Below are positions 23,201 to 38,200 of a stretch of 64,000 nucleotides of DNA, in pieces. Numbering within the stretch: position 1 is the first letter of the stretch; every line of letters begins with the position of its first letter. Source of the stretch: Patiria pectinifera. Lineage: Eukaryota; Echinodermata; Asteroidea; Valvatida; Asterinidae. The notes under the pieces are model-generated. The model made no database searches. It was not told the origin of the DNA and saw only the letters and a program-made list of their open reading frames with translations. Made by a program: the position numbers and the translations under genes. The stretch lies in NCBI GenBank assembly GCA_029964075.1, contig CM057135.1:25012863-25076862 (forward strand), read 5' to 3'.

Positions 23201-26200
23201 ATTGATTTAAATTACAAATTAAAGGGAAGATACAACATTTGCAAACATCAAAAAACAAAATGATCAAATTATCACGAAATATCTTACTGGACTGTTAGGG
23301 AGTGACAGTCTAAAGCATCCTGTAAAATTGTGGCTCCTGGTGTGCTGACATTTTCAAGAAAACTTGTGTTTTTCCAACGCTGGTCGACCAACCAGCGTTG
23401 GAGAAGACAGGCTTTGTTAGAAAACTGCTCCTAATTTTTCACATTTAGTTAATCCGCATTTTTCTTTGCAATTGTTCACACATCTGTGAAGGGGTACAAG
23501 CCTGCTAGACTGATTCTCTGACCTTACAATTTCCCCAAAGTCTATAAATTGCTTCGTTTCATCTTAAGTGGGGTCAGGGAACCAGACTACAAGAACATGG
23601 TTGGTTTTCTTGGATTTTCCAGCATCTCTGAACCCAAAACGTGAAGCAAGCCAGTTTAACAATATTTGCTATAACATACTAATCCTCCAAATCCATTTAT
23701 TTCTGAAAATTGCAGCAAAAGCAAATGTTGTACATTCCCTTAAAATCAGTGGGTAAAAATATTTTTAAAATCATTCCAAAAAAAATCAAAAGTCATGTAA
23801 ATGTAACAGAAAATGTCAAGATACACTTGTACATGAAGATAAGAGCTTTTAATTCATGCTCTACCTGATCCTCAAATCACTTCAGTATTTGGAAATAACT
23901 GACTGGCACATGTTTTTTGCACAGCCCTCCAATATCTGCCATTGTACTTAGGGAGTGAACCAAAGCACATTCCAAAAACTGCCAAAGGTTTTATACAGAA
24001 AGCTTGGCCATGCTGTGCGGAAACTCTTTTGTCGGCAATAAACAGTGAGACCAAACTAAACAAGTCTGTCATGTCTGTGGTAAAATCACTTGGCTAGTGA
24101 GTCAAAGAATCCGCCAATGTACTCCCACTGTAGTGCATTGGCATGCACAACTGACTTGCAATAAACTACACCAAAAGTACAAGGGTTCAAGAATTTTAAC
24201 CCAATTTTAACTCTCTTCAACTGTTGAGGGGGTACTTGTGCACGGAGCCCATAAAATTAGTGAAGGGCAAAACCCAGTAATAAAACTTTAGCATGCCTTC
24301 CTTGTTGTTTTGTTTCCCAGCTCGCCACTGTCTGAAGGAGATAGTCATTGGGATGCTGTACCTGCACTCCCACGGGATACTGCACCGCGACCTGACCCTG
24401 GCTAACGTACTGCTCACTAAGGACATGCACTGTGTAAGTACAAAGACTGGTTCCCGGTCCCTCCATCACCAATTCTTTGAATGGAATTGACCTATCGCGG
24501 TAGAATCGCGTTAAAAGGCATCAACGCAGCTTGTGAAATATTGTCCAGTTATATGATACACAAATGGACGCGGAACGCGCAAAATCTGAGACGAATCAGA
24601 CTTAGTGTACAAAAACTCCATAGGGTTGTCTAAGGGGCGTGGCTAACTTGCAAACGGTGATTGGTCAATTAAAATACATCAGGGAAAAATCCTCCAGTGT
24701 ATGCTAATTAGAAATGAGAATTAGCATATCGATTTTCCCATAATGCAACAAGCCTTAGGGCTACTCAGGATGGTCAGTGTTAAAACAATTTTGATCATTT
24801 TTTGTGGGTGGGAGGGTCAAAGGAAATAACCGAAAAACAAAATTCAGTTTTCAATTAAAGTCATAGAAAAAAACAATACAAAAAATACTACATACGGAAT
24901 AAATAAGGACGTGAAATTTTCACAGTTAAAAGTCAACAAGATATACTTCGTCCCTATGTTTGTTTTTTGTGTGAAATGGAGCAAGCAAAATATATTACAA
25001 ATATTTTTTTGACTCACACTGTATAGGCGTAAATTTATGCACAGCTGAGCATATACAACACAAGGTCTGGCCCAAGACCTTGACACAGTGCGTCCTTCAA
25101 AATCAGCCACACATTTGTGCATTAATTTATAGCCTCAATCCTGCAAAATCTTTCATTTTGCAAAGAGGACTTTGAAGGATTTTGGAAGGTTAGGGTTAGA
25201 GTTCAATTAATATGACTTTTTTGTTTTCTTCCTCAGAAAATTGCAGATTTTGGGCTGGCGGCAAAGCTGAAGTTGCCCAACGAGAAGCACTACACAATGT
25301 GTGGAACACCCAACTACATCTCGCCGTATGTAGACAGTTTTTATTACCCCAGCTAAACTATTGTATTGTACTCACATAACATCATGACCAAGTTGGATTC
25401 AGAATGCTTGTATGGTCTTGTGAGAGAACTGTTTTGGGATTTTCTTTGTAGTCATTGTCACCACAATGCAACAACCAAACTTGCAGTGTCCCAAAGATGC
25501 CCTAAAGCTTGTGCGCAATGTTTCCCTGACAATCAAGTGTATATGGGCTCCGTGCGCCAACAAAAGAGGGCGCCCTTTTACCTAGCAACGACGTCCCATG
25601 GGCGAGACACATACATTTCGCTGGTTGACGCGCGCATCATACCTTGTGTGTGAGGCACGTACACCAGGGGTTTCTACTATGTACACACAGTGGTTGCGCT
25701 TCGCAGAAAAATATTGCAGTCAGGCAAGATGGCGTCATTCGGTCACCCCCAACTGTACTTTCTTTGACATTGAGGGGGTACTTGTGAACGGAGCGGATAC
25801 ATGAAACTTGCTATCTTTTAAATCCACCAGATTATGTAGAGCTAAACCATGATAACGTTATTGCTATTGTACAGTGTTGTAGTACTCGAACTCAAGTACA
25901 TTAATTTTTGAGAATACTTGTACATGCACTCGTACTCAAATATCAAAATACTCAGACTCGAATTCCCAGCAAAGCACTTGGATTCGACTATTCGATATCG
26001 TACTCTATCACCAAAGCACTTGTACTCAGTTATATATGACTCGGGGAAAAGTTCAGTATTTTTTTAGAATGAAAAAAAAAGTCTCACTATTTCTATGAAG
26101 TGTGGAAGAATTGGCTTTCAAGAAGTCTTGCTCAAAAGTAGTCCATTATCAAGCAAGTTCGGTATTCCAAAATAGTCTGGTGCACAGCAAGATTCGAAGA

Positions 26201-29200
26201 TTTTCTTTTCTGGATAACCGTGGCAGATAAATGCACACAAGGCTATGGGGGACGTGGTAACTAAATCTGCATTCTGTGCAATTTTTCGTGCAATCGAAAA
26301 GAGATGGAACTTCGTTCGCACAAAAGTTTTGACACACAAGACACCTAAAAACCCTCGCTGTCCAAAGAGATTTTGCAAAATGTTAAACTTCAGACCATGA
26401 TGATCTCTTCAATTTTGCTGGTACCCCGCTATGCTTTTGCACGCAAATGATTAAATGTTTATCCCGAAAGAAAAATAGGCAAATCTTGATGTGCACATGC
26501 GCAAGTACGGGTACTTGGAGGGTCATGTAGCTAGACTCTGGTACCTATTAACTCATTCTCAAGGGTCAAAGTACTTGAATGCGTATGGTACTTAATAGCT
26601 TGGAACTTGGCAGTACTTTGTCCTCGAATAAAAGCACTTGTTTACAACACTACTACTTAAAGGGAATATACATCATTTGCTTTTGCTGTAATTTTCAGAA
26701 ATGGATGGAATTGGGGGGTTGGAAATATATAGCAAATAGAGTTACACTGACTTTTTTGAGGTTTTGGGTTCGAAAATGCTATAAAAACCCTGACTTTTTT
26801 GAGGTTTTGGGTTCGAAAAATGCTATAAAAACCAAGAAAAACAATTATTTTCCTGTAGTCTGGTTCCCTGACTCCATATAAGAAGAAACAGAGCAGTTTA
26901 CATACATTGGGGAATTGTAAGGTCAGGGAACCAGTCTAGCTGGCCTGTACCCGTTCATAGGTGTGTAATCGATTGCAAACAAGTGCGATGGTCAATTGGG
27001 GCCAGTATTTGAAAAAAGCCAGTTTTTTCCAACGCTGATCGGCCGATCAGCTTTGGAAATTAATACAAAAATAACACTTTTCTTGAAAATGACAGTATAC
27101 CAGGTGCCATGATTTTACTGGATGCTTTACACTGTCATTCACTAACAGTCCAGCAAGGTTTTTCTAAATGATTTGGTATTTTTATTTTTTGATGTTTGCA
27201 AATGTTGTATTTTCCCTTTAATATCCCTTGAAAGGTTAAGAATTGTACACATAACGTGCCTTCGGTTTACGGCACAGTTGTGAAATTTTTTTGAATTTTG
27301 GGAAAATTCATTGCATTAAAATTGCCCGTGGTGTTGGAATTTCATGTGCTAAATTGTCAAATGTTTTGATTCTTCTATGTGCAGTGAGATAGCGACCCGC
27401 AGTGCTCATGGTCTCAAGTCAGACGTGTGGTCGCTTGGGTGTATGCTCTTCACATTCCTGACTGGCCGGCCGCCATTTGATGTATGTATGAAGCATTCAA
27501 TTTCCACTAATAGAGGGTGCGTTTTAGCTATTACTCTTGCTACTCCCGAGTGCAGGAAAATGTTGCGTGCGCATTACTCTCGGTGCAAGAGTATACTCCT
27601 GGTATGACGGAGAGCATATTCTTGCTTACCCGCGGGTCGTACTCCTGCCGTTCGTGCGCTCAGGAGTATACTCGTGTTAACACGAGTAGCACGCTCGAAC
27701 GCACCCAGAGAAGTTAAGCTACAAGTTTTTGAAAGAACACGCATACTTAAGACCTGTGTTGCGTCATTGATACACGTGTTAGCACCGTCCCAACTACACT
27801 GAATATTCGAATATTTGCTTAGAATGGCTTTTCGTCAGTTTGAATATGCGAAAAACAAAAAACTACTTATATACACGCACGACTGTTGTGTTATCGTAAA
27901 GTTCGGGCCCTTTATTGTCAGGTGTCGATTTTATGTCGACAGTAACCTTTTTGTGGACAGCGGTTCATTGTTCCCACCCTTTGGGGTAGTAGGTACACGT
28001 AGTCGTTAAGTTTGTACTTTCTCAACGACTGCCCGCTATTTATTATTTTCTTGTTTTTTTTTAAAACCCGCGGCTTTCGCGTCACATGACTACATGTATC
28101 AGGCTAAACAAAGAACCTAAAAACGCCCAAACAACATAAAAGACCAGACCATGGCAACATGAATATTTACGAGCTAACATGCATTATTTATAAGTATTTA
28201 CAATCTACATGCAAAAACGTATAGGACGACCCGGACAATACACACAGACTATGCAGACACGAGATACTTCTAAATTACTGAAGCGTTCAGTGATCTGTTT
28301 CTAGGACAACGTTGACACCATCGTTGTCGATTTATCATGTCAAGCAAGCCGGTCTACAGACATAATCGGCAGGCGTCAGCCTTTGTGAAATACCTAAAAC
28401 ATTTAAATGTTTAAAACGGTGCGAAAAATTTTTGCTAAACGTTTAGAAAGGTGAACGCAAAGTCAGCACCTTAGTGTTGTTCCCTTCTACAGACGGAAGC
28501 AGTGAAGAGCACACTGAACAAAGTGGTCCTGGCAGACTACATCATGCCTGAGTAAGTTATTGGAATTTCTATTCTCCGCAATGTTACTCATTAAAGCTAT
28601 AGTCCATCATTTGCAGCTATCCGAAAAGTAACTGGCGTAATTATTGTTGAAAAACATACTTGGTTGAAAGATAGTTAGGGGACTAAACTCCCTGTGAAAT
28701 TATTCTTTCTGGCAAGCTGTCATTTTGAAGTAATCAATGAAAGAAGGCCTTTCCAAAGGTGCGTCTTAAGACGCACCGTAGGAAAATTTAAATTAGTAGT
28801 TCGTTTTGTTATTCGGCGAAGCGCGCGCAAGCGTTGGCACGACGCACACGCGCGCGCAGTTGCTATAATTCGTCAGATCGGTGCGCGACATCACATAGCT
28901 GCAATGGGCTCAGTGAGAACGTGTCTCGGAGGCTGAATTCAGGCCCAATTCAAAACATGATTCAGCAACTTATGATTTGAAATTGAGATCCTAGAATGCT
29001 GTTTTTCTCGGAATATACAGCTGAAGCTGAGCTGAAACTTCATCAGGTTAGCTGTTCCGTATCCTTCATTAGATTTTGAACACTTTTGTTGCTTCAAACG
29101 AACAAAATGCACAAATTACAAATGATGGACTATAGCTTTAACCCACATTCGATTTTTGAACAAGTTGCGTAACTTGGGTCCAATTTGCGGGGCAGGGGGC

Positions 29201-32200
29201 ACTCAGTCGGTTTTGAAATTCTGGAGGAAGGGGGGCCACAAGGAGGTGCACATGTCACCTCGATCAGAAGGCCAGTCTGCATGCCCCCATGGTGCCTCCC
29301 CCCCTAGTTAGAACTCTGTTAAGGGCCTGTCACATTATATGCCATCTCATAGGAGACTTTACGGCGACCAAAAATATTTCATAAATTTAACAATCGCAGT
29401 GAGGACGCAAGAAAATGACAACTTTCTGTCTCAAAGAAGCTCAAGCTACGCTCATACTGTGCTCTTTCCACGCTTACGATGCGCCCCTGTCAAGCTCAAT
29501 TACTCGATCTAGTCGCTGCCGCTGCGCTGTCACTGCGCTCACACTACTCTCTGCTCACTGTTGATACGTCCTAGTAGCTCGCGTCGCACTCTCTATTCGA
29601 CCAAAATACGCTCATGTGATGTCACTTGCGCTGTATAAATACCATGACAAAACGGTCAATACACAGTCCAGTTTCAAAATTATTCTACAAGTTCATCGCA
29701 GTCGAGTTACTTTCTCATGGAGACTACATCGACTGCCTTGCGCCTATAGGCTGCCTCAATGCCATTTCAATGTCGCACGATTAACGCTCGCACAGCGCCT
29801 GAGATGCGTCATTACGGCATCCTGGCCAGGGCGCAGAGGTGTTGCAATTGTTTTGAGCATGTTCAAAGACCTTGGCGCTCATCGGAGACCATTAAGACCC
29901 TCTGGCGCCCATCTGGCGACCTATGTAGTTGTCGCTGCGATCTAGAAGTTTTTGCGCCCCAGCTATTTTTCAAGGACGCAGTGAGAGCGCATATAAGATC
30001 GCAGACAGTGTGACAGGGCCTTTAAAAAACAGTCATAATTACTATAATTGACATAATATTTTACTTTAAAAAAAAAAATTCAAAATGCTTTGCTTATACA
30101 TATACATGTGTGTATGACAAAAGTATCACAACTGAAGGTTTCTGATATGTGCTCAGAAAATCTTGCAGTTTTACATTTTTGGTTGCATTTCGCTTGTTCA
30201 AATTTTTCATCGTTTAAAACAAAAAAACCCAAAAATGTAGATCAAGAATTTTTCCAAAGTTTGTGTTACAAACAATGTCCCCTCACATTTTGTCTCACCA
30301 GGAGTATATCTGTTGAAGCCAAGGATCTGATCGTGAACCTTCTCAGAAAAAACCCAGATGACAGGCTGAGTCTATCAGGTATGACAACAAAAAATAGGCA
30401 AATCAATTAATATATGAAAAAAAGTGTACAAACTTTTGCTATATTTCAATTGCCAATAGTTTTCTTGGTATATACTATAATTTTCATTTTGCTGATGACT
30501 TATGCTTTGATTTGTCTTGGAATATACATTCCGTGTTGAGAGCTGTGCGATAAAAAAAAAAAAGTTTCTCTGAATAACATATGCTCCAATAAAAACTGTC
30601 ACTACTTTAATGTTGTTACCAAAATGTTTGTTTCAAAAATGATATGCAAACTCAATTTCACTTTTTTCTTCTCAAAAAATACCCTTCTCATGTTTTGTTT
30701 TGCGAATGTCGCTTTCTTTTTCTTGGTCCGTGAGTGTATATGCGGAGATGAAAATTTACAGCAAAAGTTAGTTTCGAAAGTCAACTTAGCTCTGATTGTT
30801 CATTGTCGCTCGCTTGAGTGTCGCATTGATATTCATTTTTTTTCCCTCCAAACTCAGGTGTTTTGGATCACCCCTTCATGACAAAGAGTCCACTGTCCAA
30901 CCATCAAGTAGGACAAGACCAGCAGACTGCCAAACAAGTGGGTTTTATCTTTGCAAAAAAAAATGTACAATTGGCTTCTAAAAGTAGCTGAACAAGTGCG
31001 AATGCATAATGAGCTCTGGCCATCTTGCATGAGGGCAATTCCACGGTTACTCACGTTACATTTTTGATGTACTTTAGAGTTTCCTTGGGCTGTAATTACC
31101 TTACTGAAAAGGTTTAATAACTGTTATCCCCATGGTAGATAGAGTAGACCTAGACCTACCTAAGCACCAAAGATGACATCCAGAAAAATGTGTTATGTAT
31201 GATAAACAAGACGCACAAAATCGGTTACTCACGTTACGAAAATGTAACGTGAGTAGCCGATTTTCAGTAAGGTTATTACAGCCCAAGGAAACTCAAAAGT
31301 ACATCAAAAATGTAACGTGAGTAATCGTGGAATTTCCCATGAAAGTCTTGCATGGAATCTATCAAAATGATACCTTCCAGAGCTTAAAAATGCGACGCCA
31401 ATAAATACGACGCCGATGGCACATATGGAACACCATACTTTAGATGTATACCTAGATTTATAGCGATTTGTGATAAATACCACGTGACTATAACATTACT
31501 GCACACATTTTGCCTCCATTTACAAACTTTTCATAAACATCTTTCCGAATTGTCACAAACATTTTTCGTGAAGCATTTAAATTATTTTGTTTGCTTTTTT
31601 TTTAAATTAAAAATTGGTAGTTATATTTTGTGGAAATCTAATGGGGCCTATTTTGGACAATTTTCGGTGACAGACAGACCAACCCGACCGACCACCAAGT
31701 GACACGTAGAACCTCCTGCTAGAGCTTAAAAATCAAATTCCATGGCCCAATGTCTTGTTGCTGATATTTTTTATTCTTCCGAAACTATTCAAATCAAATT
31801 TGAATTCCTTTAGATTAGACAACTTAAATTCCTTTTATATCTCCTTTGTAATTTCATCATTCAGAGGCACATAGAGTCGTCAATGGACAGCGGCCATGCC
31901 ACCATGGCAACCCTCTCCACGGCGACGACCTTTCCCAGCCGCCTCTCCTCGCGCAGCCGGCCAATCAAAGCCCTGCCCCTCCCGAATCTCACCCCGCTGG
32001 TCTCGCAGGATGAGGAGGGGGTGGGCGGGGCCAAGGTGTTCGGCAAGGGCTCCGGTTTTGAGGGCGGAAGGGGGCACCATGAGGCAAGGTGGACAGGGAA
32101 CCAGTATGACCGGCACCCACCATCACCGCCAGTTCGAGACAGGGCAAGGTAGGTTTGACTTGACTTGCTGGAGGTCACTTATTAATGTCCACTTGTGCAT

Positions 32201-35200
32201 ATAGACATGCACTATTGCCCTCGTTGACAGTCAGTAGACATGCACTAGTGCTTCCTTTGCCAGTCAATATGTGCAAATATGTGTATAGTACAACCTTACC
32301 ATATGAATGGTAAAATGACCTGACTGCAAATTTTTTTTTTTTCACTCATTAAACATTTATCTTAGTTCCCAATTAGATGTGCAAATGGATATGCACTATT
32401 GCCCTCGTTGACAGTCAGTAAATATGCACTAGTGCCCCCTTTGCCGGTCCATATGTGTATATAACAACCTTACCATATGAATGGTAAATGTAATGACCTG
32501 ACTGCAAGTATGTTTTGTTTTCACTCATTAAACATGTATCTTAGTTCCCAAATAGATGTGCAAATAGATATGCACTATTGCCCTCGTTGACATTCAGTAG
32601 ACATGCACTAGTGCCTCCTTTGACGGTCAATATGTGTATATTACAACCTCACCATATGAATGGTAAATGTAATGACAGAACTGCAAATATTATTGTTTTT
32701 TTCACTCATTATATCTTCCCAAATAGACATGCAAATAGAGACGCACTATTGCCCTCGTTGACAGTCAGTAGACATGCTCTAGTGCCCCCTTTGACGGTCA
32801 TTATGTGTATATTACAACCGTACCATATGAATGGTAAATGCAATGACAGAACTGCAAATATAACTGTTTTTTATTTTCTCTAATTATATCTTATATCCCA
32901 TCTAGCTTCAAGACAATTTCTGCGTGCGACGACAAATCGGGGTCTGTTTTATCCACGTCGTCCAAACAAAATTCCTGGCTTGACAACTTGGGTAAGAATC
33001 AGATATTTTTCTTTCCGAAATAGGAGAAAAACCAAAATTAGTTAGGTATCCTGCTGTCATCAAGTGCAATTTCTTTGATAAAGATGATGGAGTACATTTC
33101 CACTTTTTTCACATTAAAGGTGGGGTAGGTTGTTTGTCAACTGTGCATTTTGTTTCGTTTGAAGCAACAAAAAGTGCTCAAAATCTAAAGACGGGTGCTT
33201 TACAACTAACCTGATGAAGTTTTAGCTCTGTGAATGCTGTATATTCTGAGAAAACAATATTCTAGGATCTCAATTTCAGTACAAAAGTTGCAGAGTCAGG
33301 TTTTGAATTGCGCCCGAAATCAGCACCTGGGATACGTTCTCATTCAGCCAATTGCAGCTACACAATGTCACAGACAGAACCAAGGAATAATAGCGACCGA
33401 ATCCTTAGGTATGAGATAACCAGTTCAATAAATATCGGTTCTCATTTTCAATATTTTGCCAAAAATGTTTTTTGTGATTTTTTTTTAAAAATCAGGTGGT
33501 CAGAGTTCAGAAGGAAACAGACATCGGTCATTGCAGGACACCAGCTCAAATCATCACAGCAATCACTGTACCCAGTCTACGGATACCAGTGACAAATCCA
33601 CAAGCTTCTTGGCCGGTTTGCAACGTTCCCAGCACGGCAAGCGGCCGGACTCGACAGAAGGGAGAAATTGGTCCACAGCTCGCGAAGACAACGCCAGGCA
33701 CGGATTTGGTGCACACAACACAAATGACAATCACTGGAATAGCACATCGGACTCTAGTAGAGAATTCAGGAGCGACTGGAACAGCGTGGACAAATCTGAC
33801 AGATTTCGTGGGACGAAAACTAGCGATTTTCCCATCGGAGGTTCCGCTCACGTCGGCATGCGCAGCAAAGAGCACTCCGCCTCGGAAGAACAACTGTTTC
33901 AGAAGAAGTCTGCCCAAGATTCAAGACACTCCAAAGACAGATATGGAAACCACGAGAAAGGGTCGGGCAATTTGCAAACCGAACCAAGCGAGTTCAGGAC
34001 AGAAGGTCTTGACCATAGAGCTGCCCAACAGATCTCGGACAAAAGGTGGGATTCTTACCAATCGCATCACGGCACCGGAGGAAAGACTCACCAAACAAAC
34101 AGTTCCAGCGACCTATCGGGACACTCGTCGCAGGACGCCGGTCGGTCCCATCATGCAAAGCACCGGAGGAAAGAGGACATCGATAACGCCAACTTGCAGA
34201 AGAGCCGACCCTCGTCAACAGCAGTGTCGTCTAGAGACGGTCGGAGAAGGGAGAGGCACGCCAGCGAGACGAAGCAGAGGCACACCCAGAAACACGAGAA
34301 GAGGGAACGTGCCAGTGCTGATAATGTCGGCAAGAGTCTGGTGGAGTTGACGGCACCGCTGAACGCCCGCAGGCTGAGACCCATCAGGCAACGAACCAGG
34401 AACGCCATGGTAAGTTGAGAAAGCCTATGGATTTGCAAAGGGGAAAGTAAAACACAAAAAACACCTGGACAAAAATGGAGCTAGCACACTCAAAGTTTGA
34501 TCACTTTGAACTGTTGGAATGAACTTTGAGTGCAAAATTTGTTTGGACAAATTTGGGCTATGGTGGGTATGTGTTCGTTGCAATTAGTTCAGACTTACAG
34601 TGGAAAATTTGTTGAGACAAACATGCTGACTGGACGAATAACTGTCCCCTGTTGCTTGTGACTGGACTTTTGATTGGACTTTTGATTTATCTGTGTCTGG
34701 ACTTGTGACTGGACTTGTGACTGGACTTGTGACTGGACTTGTGACTGGACTTGTGACTGGACTTGTGACTGGACTTGTGATTGGACTTGTGACTGGACTT
34801 GTGAAGGACTTGTGATGAAATTGACTATGACACCGGTTTTGATCTGCACTACTTTCTGGTTTTTCAGGTGAGTATTCTCGAGAGCGGCGAGGTTTGCTTG
34901 GAGTTTCTGAAGACCAAGGACGGCAGGGACCGGGTGGTTGAAGTCTGCAGGATCTCAGAAGATGGAATGCAGGTAGGACACGTCTTCCAATATCTCGTTA
35001 TGATAATAATTGCTTTTACAAAGAAAGCCCAAGTTTCTGCTTGACACAAAAAAAATTGTGGAAAAAAACCCCAAAATTGTAACTAACAGTCACAGACAGT
35101 CAACATTCACATCCACTTTTAACAAAGGCTAGTCACCAATAGTCAGATCATATGTCAAGCAAGCACTGTGACTAGTCAAACTGGGTCAAAACAGCCAATT

Positions 35201-38200
35201 GTGGTCACAGCTGTTTCATCACTCACCCAGAGTCAAAGCATAGCTGTATCAAGTTACTTAAACAGTCCCAGCCAGTCAATCCTGCTTTGTAAAGACTGGG
35301 AATTCTTACCAGTGAAAACAGTTACTTGATTGATTTTGACTGATAGGACTACTTGTCACAGAATGTATGTTTGCATAGGAGGTACATATTACTCGGGCTC
35401 AAAATACATCCACCAATGGTCCTTTATAAAAACTTGCTCTTTCTTCGTGTAACTCACTTCAGATCACCACCTACCACCCAAACGGCGGTAAGGGCTTCCC
35501 CGTGACGGACGCCCCACCCTCCCCACCCCAGGACCACACCACCCTCTACACCTACCACGACCTACCGTCGAAGTTCTGGAAGAAATACCAGTACGCGGCC
35601 AAGTTCGTCCAGCTGGTGCGGTCCAAGACTCCCAAAGTGACGCTGTACACCAAAGAGGCCAAGTGCATGCTGATGGAGAACGCGCCGGGGGCTGATTTTG
35701 AGGCTTGCTTCTACGAAGGTGGGTCAGAGCACACGGGCTTAGGGACCGTGACCATTCAGCCCCGGTATGAAAAGGGCCCCCCGGTAAGCTCGTCCCCTCC
35801 CAAGAAGTCATTTCGCACCGTCCCAGCTACCGGCCCAGGAGCTGGTCCGGTTGCTAATCAGGAACTCCTCTATCCTCGGGTCTATTGTTTGCAAGTATTG
35901 ACACATGTAATATATCCCAGAAGAAACCCGCTTGTGGTTTTCATCTCTCAGCGCGAAACAATAGAACACTTTCGTCCGCACAGATCAAAACCCCTGCCAT
36001 GCAGTTTCGCGCACAATGGGACCGTAAATTAAAATAGGCGTTTGGAAGGATTTTATCTTTAATCCGGTAAGTCTGCTATTGTTCTGCTCTGGACGTTCTC
36101 TGAAGGGCAATAAATTGATGCGCCTGACTGACTTCAAAACTTCTGGTCAGACAGGACCATGTACCGGACGAGACTGGGCTGAAGACTGGACTGGCTCTGG
36201 ACCGGACGAGGTACCGGGGGGCCCTGTTCATACCAGGGCTGAATGGTCATGGTCCCTTAGTCAAGAGAACTAACTACACTAAATTACTGCTGAGTTAATG
36301 CATGGTAATATAAGTTATCAGCGAGCGCGAGTGGAACACGGAATAATGTAGTACGTCTGTGTTCCACATACCACGAGGCCGAAGTATATGGGACACAGAC
36401 GCACTACATTTTCCGTGTTCCGCGAGCGTGATAACGAATTTATCTTCAAGCAAACTTGACGCACAGAACAGTTTGAACGAGCACGCTTTACACGGACATT
36501 CAGCAGCTTAACGTATGCAGCTGGTATGTCGCTCGCATCTTGGAACAGCGGAATACGCAGAGTGCGGCATGGACCGAGGCCGTGCTACATGGTTATATGT
36601 AGCATGGCTTGTTGCCATGGATCCACCAATCAGGATCGAGGATTCAAGTTTACTTGAAGATAAAAAAATGTAGCCTGCTTGGCGCATCCATATTTGTGCA
36701 CAAACCTCTGGAAAAGTTGAAATTTTAACACGGCTGTTTGCATATCTACGTTTTGTAAATAAAACGGATACACCCAAAACTGAACTGTAAAATTTGTTAA
36801 TGGGCATATCAGTTCCATTGCGGGGAAATATTTCTCTTTTCTCAAAAAAATGACAGCATATACCAGGTACAATATATTAAAGGGATGCATGATCCTATTA
36901 TTTACTTAGTATTGAGTAGGATATTTCATGATATTTTGACAGTTTCATTTTGGAAAGTTCGCAAATGGTGTTCATTATAATACCATAATAAAACCGGAGT
37001 CTTATATAGCGCACGTATCTACCAACAATTAGGTACTCAAGGCGCTGGAAATTGTGTCTATTATTCAAGACAGGTATATGAAGTTTATGAGAAATATGAG
37101 ACCCATTATTTAGCACCTTTTAAGGGTTTACAAGGTGCTGTGGCGCATATTGCAGCCACTGCCAGAAACACCGGGGCAAACCCCTTCTCTTAGCGATAAG
37201 TGTTACTGGGGTCTTTAACGTGCATTACACAACACATTAGACCTACAGCTCTACATCCCATCAAAAGGACGAAGCAATAATGGTAAAGCGCCTTGCTCAG
37301 GAGCACAAGCACCATGTTCCCACGGTCAGGATTTGAACCCATGTACCACGGCACATGAGTCGAACACCGTAACCATTGGACCACAGCACCCCACCTTGAT
37401 GTGACTCAAATACTATCTGGCCCATCAATTCGGGCGATTCACAATGCATTGCGCCACCAAGAGTTTGCCATGGAGAGTTAATTTTTCAAGTTTACGGTCG
37501 ACAAAACATGGCCCATTTGAACGAGTGTCAGTAGAAAACTTGAGCTAATTTGTTATAGATTGGGGCATAGCGTTCTGCCGCCTTACCAAAAAAATCCATA
37601 TTGATAAAAAGGGAAAAAAAGGGCAAGCATAATATTCGAATCATACTTTCACAAACTTTCTGGGCGGAAAAACTAACAATTTCAAATGTCCCGCGCTGCA
37701 AATTTGTCGACCATCTCCAACAATGCACTGGGAAAAATGAACTCTCTGTGGCAAACTCTTGGTGGCGCACTGCAATGTGAATCGCCCGAATTACATCGAA
37801 ACGACGTGTAGTTTACACCTGTTGAAAAACAGCCAAAATTCATCCAACTTTTTTCTTACGACCCAGGTACCAAGCTGCATCTCTCGGGACAAACTCTCCA
37901 AATTACCGAGTCCTGCGGCAAAGCCACCTCAGTCGACGTGTCCGGTGGATGCCAGGGTATCCCCACCGACGCCCAGGCTAAGGTGGATCACATGCACGCC
38001 GTGCACCGGCAGTGCCTTGAGCTAGAGGCTGCCATTGCTGGGATGGAGTCAGTCAAAGGCCATGGGCCGTACTTCCCGATCATCATATGCAGGTAAGGTT
38101 TTGCGTCGAGTCATGGCTATACGATTTTTTGACACAATGGACTCAGTGCACCAACACTGTTGCACACTGTTTGATTGCAGGAATGGTCCATTGTTGACTT

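Noticed and set aside
33496..34350. 284-residue open frame overlapping PLK4 exon 13
   Set aside because: It is in the +1 register. The other frame joins in phase with exons 12 and 14 and leads into the polo-box sequence.
34595..34849. Minus-strand frame with repeated VQSQ
   Set aside because: Produced by the 12-bp minisatellite; no gene context.
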